Below, piece after piece: positions 44,183-52,968 of a stretch of 64,000 nucleotides of DNA; the stretch's first letter is position 1, and every line of letters starts with the position of its first letter. A program made the translations under genes and the position numbers. This stretch comes from Duganella sp. CF402 (GTDB lineage Bacteria > Pseudomonadota > Gammaproteobacteria > Burkholderiales > Burkholderiaceae_D): NCBI RefSeq assembly GCF_900109645.1, contig NZ_FOBG01000004.1, positions 401,074 through 465,073 of the forward strand. Reading direction: 5' to 3'. The notes under the pieces are model-generated. The model searched no databases and was not told where the DNA came from. It saw only the letters and a list, made by a program, of their open reading frames with translations.

Positions 44183-47100
44183 ATGTTTGAACGACTCATC
44201 CGCTACGCCATCGCGCAGCGCTGGCTGGTCCTGCTGCTGGTGGCCGCCTTGGCCGCGCTCGGCGTCTACAGTTATCAGAAGCTGCCGATCGACGCCGTGC
44301 CCGACATCACCAACGTGCAGGTGCAGATCAACACCGCCGCGCCGGGCTATGCGCCGCTCGAGACCGAGCAGCGCGTCACCTACCCGCTGGAGAACGTGCT
44401 GGCCGGCCTGCCGCGCCTAGAGCAAACGCGCTCGCTGTCGCGCTACGGCCTGTCGCAGATCACCGTGGTGTTCAAGGACGGCACCGACCTGTATTTCGCC
44501 CGTCAGCTGGTCAGCGAACGGCTGCAGCAGGCGCGCGGCCAGTTGCCGGCCGGGATCACGCCGGCGCTGGGGCCGATCTCCAGCGGGCTTGGAGAAATCT
44601 ACCTGTGGACGGTGGAGGCCAGGCCCGACGCCAGAAAAGCCGACGGCACGCCCTACACGCCCACCGACCTGCGCGAGATCCAGGACTGGATCGTCAAGCC
44701 GCAGCTGCGCAATGTCGCCGGCGTGACCGAGATCAACGCCATCGGCGGCTACGCGCGCGAGTACCACGTGGCGCCGCAGCCGCAGCGTCTGGCCGCCTAT
44801 GGCCTGACCTTGCAGGAACTGGTGACGGCGCTCGAGCGCAACAACGGCAACGCCGGCGCCGGCTACATCGAAAAGCGCGGCGAACAGCTGCTGGTGCGCG
44901 CGCCGGGGCAGGTGCGCTCGCTCGACGATATCCGCGACATCGTGCTGCGCAGCGCCGACGGCGTGCCGGTGCGGGTGCGCGACGTGGCCGAAGTGGCGCT
45001 CGGGCGCGAGCTGCGCACCGGCGCCGCCACCGAGAACGGCCGCGAGGTGGTGCTGGGCACCGTGTTCATGCTGATCGGGCAAAACAGCCGCGCGGTGGCG
45101 CAGGCGGTCGATAAGCAGATGGCCGCCATCAACCGCAGCCTGCCGCCGGGCGTGCTGGCGATCACTGTGTACGACCGCACCGCGCTGGTCGACAAGGCCA
45201 TTGGCACGGTGAAGAAAAACCTGCTGGAAGGCGCGGTGCTGGTGATCGCCGTGCTGTTCCTGTTCCTCGGCAACCTGCGCGCAGCCCTGATCACGGCGAT
45301 GGTGATTCCGCTGTCGATGCTGTTTACCTTCAGCGGCATGGTGGCCTACAAGGTCAGCGCCAACCTGCTGTCGCTGGGCGCGCTGGACTTCGGCATCATC
45401 GTCGACGGCGCGGTGGTGATCGTGGAAAACTGCGTGCGCCGGCTGGCGCTGGCACAGGCCACGCTGGGACGGCCGCTGACGCGTGCGGAGAAGTTTGAAG
45501 AGGTATTCGGTGCGGCGCAGGAGGCACGCCGGCCACTGTTGTTCGGCCAGTTGATCATCATGGTGGTCTACCTGCCGATCTTCGCGCTGACCGGCGTGGA
45601 AGGGCGCATGTTCCATCCGATGGCGCTGACGGTGGTGATGGCGCTGGCCGGCGCCATGCTGCTGTCGGTCACCTTCATCCCGGCGGCGGTGGCCTTGTTC
45701 ATCGGCGACCATGTGGTGGAGAAGCACACGCCGCGCATCAGCGCCTGGTACGGCGCGCTGCTGGAACGGGCGCTGGCCAACGCGCCGGTGGTGCTGAGCT
45801 TTGCCGGCATCGCGGTGGCGCTGTCGCTGCTGCTGGCCACGCGCATGGGCAGCGAGTTCGTGCCGTCCCTGAACGAGGGCGACATCGCCATGCAAGCCTT
45901 GCGCATCCCCGGCACCAGCCTGACCCAATCGGTGGCGATGCAACAGCAGATCGAGCTGACCCTGATGCGCAAGTTCCCCGAGATCGAGCGCGTGTTCGCG
46001 CGCACCGGCACGGCGGAAATCGCCTCCGATCCGATGCCGCCGAATATCTCGGACGGCTACATCATGCTCAAGCCGGAGGCGCAATGGCCCAAGCCGAAAA
46101 AATCGCGCGATGAATTGCTGGCGGCGATACAGGCGACGGTGGCGCAACTGCCGGGCAATGCCTACGAGTTTTCGCAGCCGATCCAGCTGCGCTTCAATGA
46201 GCTGATCTCGGGCGTGCGCAGCGACGTGGCGGTCAAGCTGTTTGGCGACGATGCACAAGTGCTGGAGGCGGTGTCGGCGCGCGTCGCCGCCGCGCTGGCC
46301 AAGGTCGATGGCGCGCAGGAGGTGAAGGTCGAGCAGACCAGCGGCCTGCCGGTGCTGACCATCGATATCGATCGCAGCAAGACTGCGCGCTATGGCCTCA
46401 ACGTCAGCGATGTGCAGGATGTGATTGCGACGGCGGTCGGCGGACGCGAGGCCGGCACCATGTTTGAAGGCGACCGCCGCTTCGCTATCGTGGTGCGCCT
46501 GCCGGAAGCCTTGCGCGGCGATGTCGACGCCATGCGGCGCTTGCCGTTGCCGCTGCCGGGCAGCAGCGCCAACTTCATTCCGCTGGGCGAGGTGGCCAGC
46601 TTCAGTGTGGCGCCGGGGCCGAATCAGATCAGCCGCGAGAACGGCAAGCGGCGGGTGGTCATCAGCGCCAATGTGCGCGGGCGCGATATCGGTTCGTTTG
46701 TGGCCGAGGCGGAAAAGCGTCTGCAGGAAGTAAAGATACCGGCCGGGTATTGGACCATGTGGGGCGGGCAGTTCGAGCAGTTGCAGTCGGCGTCGCAGCG
46801 TTTGCGGATAGTGGTGCCGGCCGCGCTGGCGCTGGTGATGCTGCTGCTGTTTGCCATGTTCGGCAATCTGCGCGATGGCTTGCTGGTGTTTAGCGGGATT
46901 CCGTTTGCGCTGACCGGCGGACTGGCGGCTCTGGCTCTGCGCGGCATTCCGTTGTCGATATCGGCGGCGGTGGGCTTTATCGCGTTATCGGGCGTGGCGG
47001 TGTTGAATGGGCTGGTGTTGATTTCGGCGATACGCAAATTGCGCGAGGATGGCCGCAGTGTGGAGCAGGCCATCAGGGAGGGCGCGTTGTCGCGTTTGCG

Positions 47101-47290
47101 GCCGGTGTTGATGACGGCGCTGGTGGCCTCGCTGGGCTTCATCCCGATGGCGATTGCCACCGGCACCGGCGCCGAAGTCCAGCGCCCGCTGGCCACCGTC
47201 GTCATCGGCGGCATCCTGTCGTCCACGGCGCTGACCTTGCTGGTGCTGCCGCTGCTGTATAGATGGGTGGTATTTAAGAAGGCGCTCTAA
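44183..47290 (+). CDS. czcA: Heavy-metal efflux RND transporter CzcA
   Basis: The 1035-residue pump has the twelve-helix RND layout with two large periplasmic loops. The proton-relay signature DFGIIVDGAVVIVEN places Asp402, Asp408 and Glu415 at the same numbers as the essential residues of Cupriavidus CzcA, the Co/Zn/Cd (HME1) type. The N-terminus (LPIDAVPDITNVQVQINTAAPGYAPLE) is the HME family hallmark. It exports divalent cations using proton motive force with CzcB and CzcC. GGGAG precedes the ATG. Exact metal preference is inferred from the signature. Confidence 0.92.
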   Translation: MFERLIRYAIAQRWLVLLLVAALAALGVYSYQKLPIDAVPDITNVQVQINTAAPGYAPLETEQRVTYPLENVLAGLPRLEQTRSLSRYGLSQITVVFKDGTDLYFARQLVSERLQQARGQLPAGITPALGPISSGLGEIYLWTVEARPDARKADGTPYTPTDLREIQDWIVKPQLRNVAGVTEINAIGGYAREYHVAPQPQRLAAYGLTLQELVTALERNNGNAGAGYIEKRGEQLLVRAPGQVRSLDDIRDIVLRSADGVPVRVRDVAEVALGRELRTGAATENGREVVLGTVFMLIGQNSRAVAQAVDKQMAAINRSLPPGVLAITVYDRTALVDKAIGTVKKNLLEGAVLVIAVLFLFLGNLRAALITAMVIPLSMLFTFSGMVAYKVSANLLSLGALDFGIIVDGAVVIVENCVRRLALAQATLGRPLTRAEKFEEVFGAAQEARRPLLFGQLIIMVVYLPIFALTGVEGRMFHPMALTVVMALAGAMLLSVTFIPAAVALFIGDHVVEKHTPRISAWYGALLERALANAPVVLSFAGIAVALSLLLATRMGSEFVPSLNEGDIAMQALRIPGTSLTQSVAMQQQIELTLMRKFPEIERVFARTGTAEIASDPMPPNISDGYIMLKPEAQWPKPKKSRDELLAAIQATVAQLPGNAYEFSQPIQLRFNELISGVRSDVAVKLFGDDAQVLEAVSARVAAALAKVDGAQEVKVEQTSGLPVLTIDIDRSKTARYGLNVSDVQDVIATAVGGREAGTMFEGDRRFAIVVRLPEALRGDVDAMRRLPLPLPGSSANFIPLGEVASFSVAPGPNQISRENGKRRVVISANVRGRDIGSFVAEAEKRLQEVKIPAGYWTMWGGQFEQLQSASQRLRIVVPAALALVMLLLFAMFGNLRDGLLVFSGIPFALTGGLAALALRGIPLSISAAVGFIALSGVAVLNGLVLISAIRKLREDGRSVEQAIREGALSRLRPVLMTALVASLGFIPMAIATGTGAEVQRPLATVVIGGILSSTALTLLVLPLLYRWVVFKKAL

Positions 47291-47293
47291 AAG

Positions 47294-47444
47294 CTCTAAA
47301 ACGTCTATTTCACTAGATATTGAACTATTTGGTTAGATTTCGCTCTAAAACTTAGGAGCTTTTAGAGCGAATAGACGAATTAGAAAATTTTTAGAACGTT
47401 CTCTAACGATTTAGAACGTTCTAGAGCTTTTAGACGTTTTAGAG
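47294..47444. repeat. Palindrome-dense intergenic region downstream of czcA
   Basis: This AT-rich stretch holds nested symmetry. CTCTAAAACGTCTA (47294-47307) is an exact inverted repeat of TAGACGTTTTAGAG (47431-47444). CGCTCTAAAA / TTTTAGAGCG (47341-47350 with 47360-47369) forms a 10-bp hairpin. The palindrome AGAACGTTCT occurs twice, at 47393-47402 and 47413-47422, exactly 20 bp apart. TTTAGA or its complement recurs throughout. There is no T-run terminator. It may hold operators for the gene at 47455, or act as a REP-like or DNA-architecture element. Confidence 0.6.
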
Positions 47445-47454
47445 GGGTAGAGAA

Positions 47455-48042
47455 ATGGACCACCATGTACCTATCGGCCTGCCGAGCAAAGCCTTCCACG
47501 CACTCATCGCCCACAGCGGCGAGGCCTACTACAGCGACAAGTGCGCGGACATACTATGCGAACTCATCCACCACTGGATAGCCACCACTCCCGTCCCGCC
47601 CGATCGCTGGGGGGCGAGCGCCACCGGCGACGATGAAGACGAGTACTCCGCCTTCACCGACGCCGATCTCTACGGGCCGGAGCCCGTTGCCCCGCGCACG
47701 CCACCGGCATCGCCAGCCCCACGGGCTCCGCTGGCCGCCGCCGTCAGCGCTGCCACCGCCACCGGCGCGACCATCCCCGGTGAGCCCGGCGCCACTATCA
47801 AAGGCTAGCAATGGAAGCAGCTGTTCCTGCCCAACGGCACCGAGCTGCGCAGTATCTACTGCGGCCGCTCGGTCTACGCCACCGTGGAAAACGAACAAAT
47901 CATCCACGACGGCGCACCGACCACGCCATCGCGCTTGGCCAACGCCCAAGGCTGCGGCACGCGCAATGCCTGGAAAACCCTCTGGCTATGCTTCCCCGGC
48001 AGCACGCGCTGGCTGCGCGCCGATCGCTGCCGGGACCAGTAA
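47455..48042 (+). pseudogene. Gene interrupted by an in-frame amber codon (RAMA-like C-terminal domain)
   Basis: From ATG 47455 a frame runs 117 residues (MDHHVPIGLPSKAFHALIAHSGEAYY..., then an acidic and Pro/Ala-rich linker) to a TAG at 47806-47808. The same frame then continues without a stop for 77 codons to TAA at 48042. The downstream part looks like genuine protein (QWKQLFLPNGTELRSIYCGR, IIHDGAPTTPSRLANAQGC, GTRNAWKTLWLCFPGSTRW), with a pattern resembling RAMA/DUF4357-like domains. The intact product would be about 195 residues. It could be a recent nonsense mutation, a sequencing error, or readthrough. The end abuts the convergent GH97 gene. Confidence 0.65.
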
Positions 48043-50094
48043 TCAGCCAGCCACCGGCGAGAAGCGAATCGCCTGGCCGCCGCCGGGCGCCAGCTTGAGC
48101 TGCAAGACCGTCTTGGAAGTCACGGTCTTGTTCTCAATCACGATATCAAAGCGGCGGATGGTGCGGTAGTCGGCGTGGTCGCCGTCGCGGTAAATCTCGG
48201 CCACATAGCGCTGGCCCGGCTCGAGGAAGGTCAGCGGCAGCGCCAGCGTGCGCGCGTTGCCGTCGGTGACCGAACCGACATACCAATCATCGGAGCGCCG
48301 GTCCTTGCGCGCGATGGTCGCATACTCGCCCAACTCGCCGTGCAGCACCCGCGTGTCGCTCCAGTCGGTCGGCACATCCTGGATGAACTTGAACGGCCCC
48401 GGATACTTCTGATAATTCTCAATCAAATCCGCCGCCATCACGATCGGCGAATAGATCACCACAAAACTGGCCAGCTGCTTGGCCTGCGTCGAATTGATCG
48501 GCCGCCCCTTCACGCCTTCCAGACTGAGGATGCCCGGCGTGTAATCCATCGGCCCGCTGAGCATGCGCGTGAACACCAGATTCACCTCATGATCGACGCT
48601 GTTGATCGGCGTGCCCCAGGCGTTGAACTCCATCCCCCGCGCCCCTTCGCGCGAGACCCAGTTCGGATAGGTACGGCGCAAGCCGGTGTCCTTGATCGGT
48701 TCATGCGTGTCGATGGCCAGCTTGTAGCGCGCCGCCTCGGTCACCGCCTTCAGATAGTGGCGCGAGCCTTCCTGCGAATCGGTGTAGCCGAAATGCGTGC
48801 CGCCATCCGGCCCCGCAAACACCGCCGCACCAGCATCCGTCACATAGCCCGACTTGATGCTGTCCACCCCCAGCCTGGCATACAGCTGGTAGCCCGCATC
48901 CATCTGCTGCTCGTAGCGCGCGATATTGCCGCCGGTCTCGTGATGGCCGATCAGGCGCACGCCCTTCTGCTGCGCGTATGCGCTAACGCCAGCCAGATCG
49001 AAATCCGGATAGGCCTCGGTAAAACTGAACGCCGAACCGCTGCCCGACCAGTTGCCATCCCATCCCAGATTCCAGCCCTCCACCAGCACGCCACGGAAGC
49101 CGTTGGCCGCCGCGAAGTCGATATAGCGCCTGGTGTTGGCGGTGGTCGCGCCATGCCGCGCGCCCGCGCCCCAGGTGCTTTTCTCCAGATGCATCTCCCA
49201 CCACACGCCGACAAACTTGGACGGGTGCACCCACGACACATCACCCAATTTATTCGGCTCGTTCAAATTCAACACCAGATCCGACATGTACAAGCCGGCC
49301 GCATTGTCGGCGATCTGCATGGTGCGCCACGGCGTGGTGAAGGCGCCGCGCCGCTGCACCGCCGGCCCGAACGCCGACGGCGTCAAATGCGCACGCAGCT
49401 TCTGGCCCTCCACCTTGCGCAGCCACATCGACGCATAATCGACCAGCGCCGCCTCATGAAACGCGATATGCGTGCCGTCGCGCGTGCGAATGGTCAGCGG
49501 CGTATTGGCCATGCCCACTTCGCTCAGCGGCGACTTGCGGATCGCATATTCGAGCGCCGCCTGCTCGCCGGCCTGCTGCCACCACGCATAGGCCGGCGGC
49601 GCCACCACGAACTCGGTCAGCTCGTCGCTGATGCGCGTCTCCGGCAACTGCGGCTGCTCCGGGAATTCATAGCGGAAGCCGACGCCATCGTCGAACACGC
49701 GGAACACCAGCGCCATGCGGCGGTTGTCGAGCGCCTTCTGCACCAGTTCCAGCCGCAACTCCTTGTAATGATTGCGCACGTAGCGGCGCTCGCCCCACGG
49801 CTGCTCCCAGGTGTCGTCATGCTCGGACACCGCTTGCGAGGCCAGCGAAAAACCGTTGTCCATCTGCGGCGCATTGGCCAGCAAAAATCCGAGGCGCGAG
49901 GCGGCGATCAGCGGCTTGCCGTTGCGCTGCACCTCATACGCGAGGCGGCCGCCGTCGGCCAGTTGCACCGCCACGCTGATGGCGCGATTCGGCGACGACA
50001 CGGTGGCCAGCACTTCGGCCGCCGCGCTGGCGTACACGCCCAGCATCATGCAGGCGGCGGATATCCAGCGGACTTGCAGGGAATGGGTCTGCAC
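48043..50094 (-). CDS. Glycoside hydrolase family 97 (SusB-like alpha-glucosidase)
   Basis: The 683-residue precursor (GTG start, AAAGGAG upstream) has a signal peptide (ISAACMMLGVYASAAA), an N-terminal beta-super-sandwich (VSSPNRAISVAVQLADGGRLAYEV), a central (beta/alpha)8 barrel (GFRGVLVEGWNLGWDGNW, VRLIGHHETGGNIARYEQQM, DTHEPIKDTGLRRTYPNWVSREGARGMEFNAWG) and a C-terminal beta-domain. Where retaining GH97 enzymes have an Asp, this one reads SIKSGYV, which fits the inverting SusB type; that is a tentative reading. It would trim maltooligosaccharides to glucose in the periplasm. Last gene of the TonB receptor/GH13/halogenase operon. Confidence 0.9.
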   Translation of the reverse strand: MQTHSLQVRWISAACMMLGVYASAAAEVLATVSSPNRAISVAVQLADGGRLAYEVQRNGKPLIAASRLGFLLANAPQMDNGFSLASQAVSEHDDTWEQPWGERRYVRNHYKELRLELVQKALDNRRMALVFRVFDDGVGFRYEFPEQPQLPETRISDELTEFVVAPPAYAWWQQAGEQAALEYAIRKSPLSEVGMANTPLTIRTRDGTHIAFHEAALVDYASMWLRKVEGQKLRAHLTPSAFGPAVQRRGAFTTPWRTMQIADNAAGLYMSDLVLNLNEPNKLGDVSWVHPSKFVGVWWEMHLEKSTWGAGARHGATTANTRRYIDFAAANGFRGVLVEGWNLGWDGNWSGSGSAFSFTEAYPDFDLAGVSAYAQQKGVRLIGHHETGGNIARYEQQMDAGYQLYARLGVDSIKSGYVTDAGAAVFAGPDGGTHFGYTDSQEGSRHYLKAVTEAARYKLAIDTHEPIKDTGLRRTYPNWVSREGARGMEFNAWGTPINSVDHEVNLVFTRMLSGPMDYTPGILSLEGVKGRPINSTQAKQLASFVVIYSPIVMAADLIENYQKYPGPFKFIQDVPTDWSDTRVLHGELGEYATIARKDRRSDDWYVGSVTDGNARTLALPLTFLEPGQRYVAEIYRDGDHADYRTIRRFDIVIENKTVTSKTVLQLKLAPGGGQAIRFSPVAG

Positions 50095-50106
50095 TACAAA
50101 ACTCCT

Positions 50107-51606
50107 TTAGTTCGCCGCACAACGCGCCTTGATGAAGGCGGCGTGGCTCGGCATCTGGTCTACACATTTGCCGATCACCGAGGCGATGTCGCCCAGGTAG
50201 TCGGCGATTTCCTGTTCCGGCAGCAGCTGCGCCAGCGGATGATGGCCGGCCGCCGGCACGCGCTGGCCTTCCAGCACCTGCAGCCAGCCGACTTCCGCAA
50301 ACAGTTCGTTGTCGACGCGGACGATGCGCCCGCGCGTGCGCCACAATTCCATCTTCTCGCGCAGCGTGTCGGGGATGTCCATCGTCCGCACATAGTTCCA
50401 GAACGGCGTGTCGTCACGTTCGGTGGCGTGGTAGTGCAGGATGATGAAGTCGCGGATGCGCTCGATCTCGAACGCGCACTGGCGGTTGAACTCCGCGATG
50501 TCCGGCGCGCTGAAGCCGCGATCCGGGAAGAACGAAATCAGGCGCGCAATGGTCGACTGCACCAGATGGATGCTGGTCGATTCGAGCGGCTCGAGGAAGC
50601 CCGACGACAGTCCGACCGCCACCACGTTCTTGTTCCACACCTGCTTGCGCTTGCCCGCCGTGAAGCGCAGCAGCTTCGGCTCGGCCAGCGGCCGCCCATC
50701 GAGGCTGTCGAGCAGCAGCTGGCGCGCCCCGGCGTCGCCCATGAACTTCGACGAGTACACATGGCCGTTGCCGGTGCGGTGCTGCAGGCCGATGCGCCAC
50801 TGCCAGCCGGCCGGCCGCGCCGAGGCGCGCGTGTACGGCAGCAGGTCCGCTCCGAGCTCGCACGGCACCGCCCACGCGCGGTCGCACGGCAGCCAGTGCG
50901 ACCAGTCCTCGAAGCCGGTATGCAGCGCCTCCTCGATCAACAGGCCACGGAAGCCCGAGCAATCGATGAACAACTCGCCGCCGATCAGATCGCCGTTGGC
51001 CATGCGCAGTGCGTCGACGTGGCCGTCGGAAGCGCGGGTCAGCACATCGGCCACCTTGCCCTCGATGCGGCGCACGCCGCGCGCCTCGCTGTACTGGCGC
51101 AGGTAGCGCGCATACAGGCCGGCGTCGAAGTGGAAGGCGTGCACGATGTCGGCCAGCGGCGAATTGCCGTGCGAACGGTCGGCGCGCATGAATTTTCCGG
51201 CCCTGGCGGCCATGCGGTTGATCGAATAATTTTCCAGCGGCGGCGCCTTGCCGGCTTGCTGCAGGCGTAGCCAGTACTGGTAGAACGGCAGCGTGGCCAG
51301 ATCCTGGCCGAAGATGCCGAAGCCGTGCATGTACTGGTCGCCGACGCGGCCCCAGTCGCGGAACTCGATGCCGAGCTTGAAGGTGGCCTGCGTGGCGCGC
51401 ATGAACTCATCCTCGTCGATGCCGAGCACCTGGTTGAACAGCTTGATCATCGGGATGGTCGACTCGCCCACGCCGACGGTGCCGATATCGTCCGACTCCA
51501 CCAGCGTCAGCTGCACCTTGTCGCCCAGCACGCGCGCCAGCGCGGCCGCCGTCATCCAGCCGGCGGTGCCGCCGCCGACGATTACTACCTGCTTGATGGT
51601 CTCCAT
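50107..51606 (-). CDS. Flavin-dependent tryptophan halogenase-like protein
   Basis: The 499-residue protein starts with an FAD-binding motif (VVIVGGGTAGWMTAAALARVLG), then GVGESTIPMIKLFNQVLGI (the segment carrying the halogenase Lys), the halogenase-type tryptophan motif (WQWRIGLQHRTGNGHVYSS) and LEPLESTSIHLVQSTIARLI. It belongs to the family named after tryptophan halogenases. Members in carbohydrate/TonB loci of Caulobacter, Xanthomonas and relatives have no proven halogenated product. It begins directly after the GH13 stop. Its role beside starch-degrading enzymes is unexplained. Confidence 0.88.
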   Translation of the reverse strand: METIKQVVIVGGGTAGWMTAAALARVLGDKVQLTLVESDDIGTVGVGESTIPMIKLFNQVLGIDEDEFMRATQATFKLGIEFRDWGRVGDQYMHGFGIFGQDLATLPFYQYWLRLQQAGKAPPLENYSINRMAARAGKFMRADRSHGNSPLADIVHAFHFDAGLYARYLRQYSEARGVRRIEGKVADVLTRASDGHVDALRMANGDLIGGELFIDCSGFRGLLIEEALHTGFEDWSHWLPCDRAWAVPCELGADLLPYTRASARPAGWQWRIGLQHRTGNGHVYSSKFMGDAGARQLLLDSLDGRPLAEPKLLRFTAGKRKQVWNKNVVAVGLSSGFLEPLESTSIHLVQSTIARLISFFPDRGFSAPDIAEFNRQCAFEIERIRDFIILHYHATERDDTPFWNYVRTMDIPDTLREKMELWRTRGRIVRVDNELFAEVGWLQVLEGQRVPAAGHHPLAQLLPEQEIADYLGDIASVIGKCVDQMPSHAAFIKARCAAN

Positions 51607-52968
51607 CTACTCTGCCTTGGTCAGTATTTTGTAGCTCCACGGCGCCAGATCGAAGCGGGTGCCGCCGTCGACCTGCAGCACCGCGCCGGTGGCAAAGTCG
51701 CGATAGCGGCCGAGATGCAGATCGTCGCGGAAGCCGGCGTGCACCGGCTGCGCGCTCAGGTTGAACACCGCGAACACCTTGTCGCTGGCGTTCTGGCGCA
51801 CAAAGCTGAACACCTGCTTCGGCGCGTCGTTCGGGACCTGCTCCATCGTGGCGCCCCACTCGCCGTTCCACAAGGCGCTGTGCTGCTTCTTCATGGCGAG
51901 CAGCTTGGTGTACAGCGCGGTGTACGGCGACGCCTGCCACTGTAACGCATCGCGCTCGAAGAAGGCCAGCCGTTTGCGGTTGCCCACTTCCTGGCCGTTG
52001 TAGATCAGCGCGATGCCCTCGCTGACAAAGGAAAACGCGATCGCCGCATCGACCGCCGGGCCGAAGATCTCGAACTCGGTGCCGTCCCACGCGTTCTTGT
52101 CATGGTTGGTGGTGTACAGCATGCGGTAGGCCTGCTTGGGATAGAACTTCTGGTTCCAGGCATAGTAGGTGTAGAGCGAGGTGGCGTCGGCCTTGCCTTC
52201 GGCCACCGCGCGCAGGCCTTCCCACCAGGTCCAGGCGTAGCTGGCGTCAAACGCGCGTGCATGCATGTCGCGGCTTTCCCACTCGGCCAGCAGGAACACC
52301 GGCTTGATGGCGCGCAGTTCGGCCGCCGCCTGCTCCCAGAAATCGAGTGGCGTCAGGCCCGCCGCATCGACGCGGTAGCCGTCGACGCCGGCCTCGCGCA
52401 CCCAGAAGCGCATGGCGTCGGTCATGTAGCGGCGCAGGCCGGGTTGCTGGTAATCGAGGTCGATGATGTCGTCCCAGTCGTACCACGGGGTCGGATGCGG
52501 CTGGCCCTTGCGGTCCTTCTCGTACCACTCGGGATGGCTGGTGCGCAGCACGTGGTCCCACGCCGTGTGGTTGCCGACCCAGTCGAGGATCACATGCTGG
52601 CCTTGCGCGTGCGCGGCCGCGACGAAGTGCTTGAACTGCGCCAGCGTGCCGAACTCCGGGTTGACCGCCAGATGGTCGCGCACCGCGTACGGGCTGCCCA
52701 GCGTGCCCTTGCGCTTGACCGCGCCGATCGGGTGGATCGGCATCAGCCACAGGATGTCGACGCCGAGCGCCTTCAGGCGCGGCAGCTCGCGTTCGGCGGC
52801 CGCGAACGTACCTTCCGGCGTGAACTGGCGGGTGTTGATCTGGTAGATGCTGGCGTTCTTGCTCCACTCGGCGTGCTGGAACTGAACATAAGGTTTGGGC
52901 TGATAGGCGTCGGGAGCGGCAGCATGCACCGCTCCCGACAGCGCAAGCGCCATCAGGAGCGTCTTCAT
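51607..52968 (-). CDS. Alpha-amylase family (GH13) glycosidase
   Basis: The 453-residue precursor has a signal peptide (KTLLMALALSGAVHA) and a (beta/alpha)8 barrel with the GH13 conserved regions in order: VILDWVGNHTAWDH, GYRVDAAGL with nucleophile Asp201, LLAEWES with acid/base Glu229, and TTNHDKN with Asp290. A short C-terminal beta-domain follows. It cleaves alpha-1,4-glucan in the periplasm or at the surface. The start overlaps the TonB receptor stop as ATGA, and the halogenase start follows its stop directly, giving a tight operon for maltodextrin use. Confidence 0.92.
   Translation of the reverse strand: MKTLLMALALSGAVHAAAPDAYQPKPYVQFQHAEWSKNASIYQINTRQFTPEGTFAAAERELPRLKALGVDILWLMPIHPIGAVKRKGTLGSPYAVRDHLAVNPEFGTLAQFKHFVAAAHAQGQHVILDWVGNHTAWDHVLRTSHPEWYEKDRKGQPHPTPWYDWDDIIDLDYQQPGLRRYMTDAMRFWVREAGVDGYRVDAAGLTPLDFWEQAAAELRAIKPVFLLAEWESRDMHARAFDASYAWTWWEGLRAVAEGKADATSLYTYYAWNQKFYPKQAYRMLYTTNHDKNAWDGTEFEIFGPAVDAAIAFSFVSEGIALIYNGQEVGNRKRLAFFERDALQWQASPYTALYTKLLAMKKQHSALWNGEWGATMEQVPNDAPKQVFSFVRQNASDKVFAVFNLSAQPVHAGFRDDLHLGRYRDFATGAVLQVDGGTRFDLAPWSYKILTKAE

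Noticed and set aside
47806..47808. Amber codon read as pyrrolysine or programmed readthrough
   Set aside because: No pyl genes or readthrough element are visible and the lineage is not known for it; nonsense mutation or sequence error is simpler.
48175..51270. 1031-residue plus-strand open frame opposite GH97 and the halogenase
   Set aside because: Arg/His/Ala-rich shadow of two clearly recognised genes; no protein family features.
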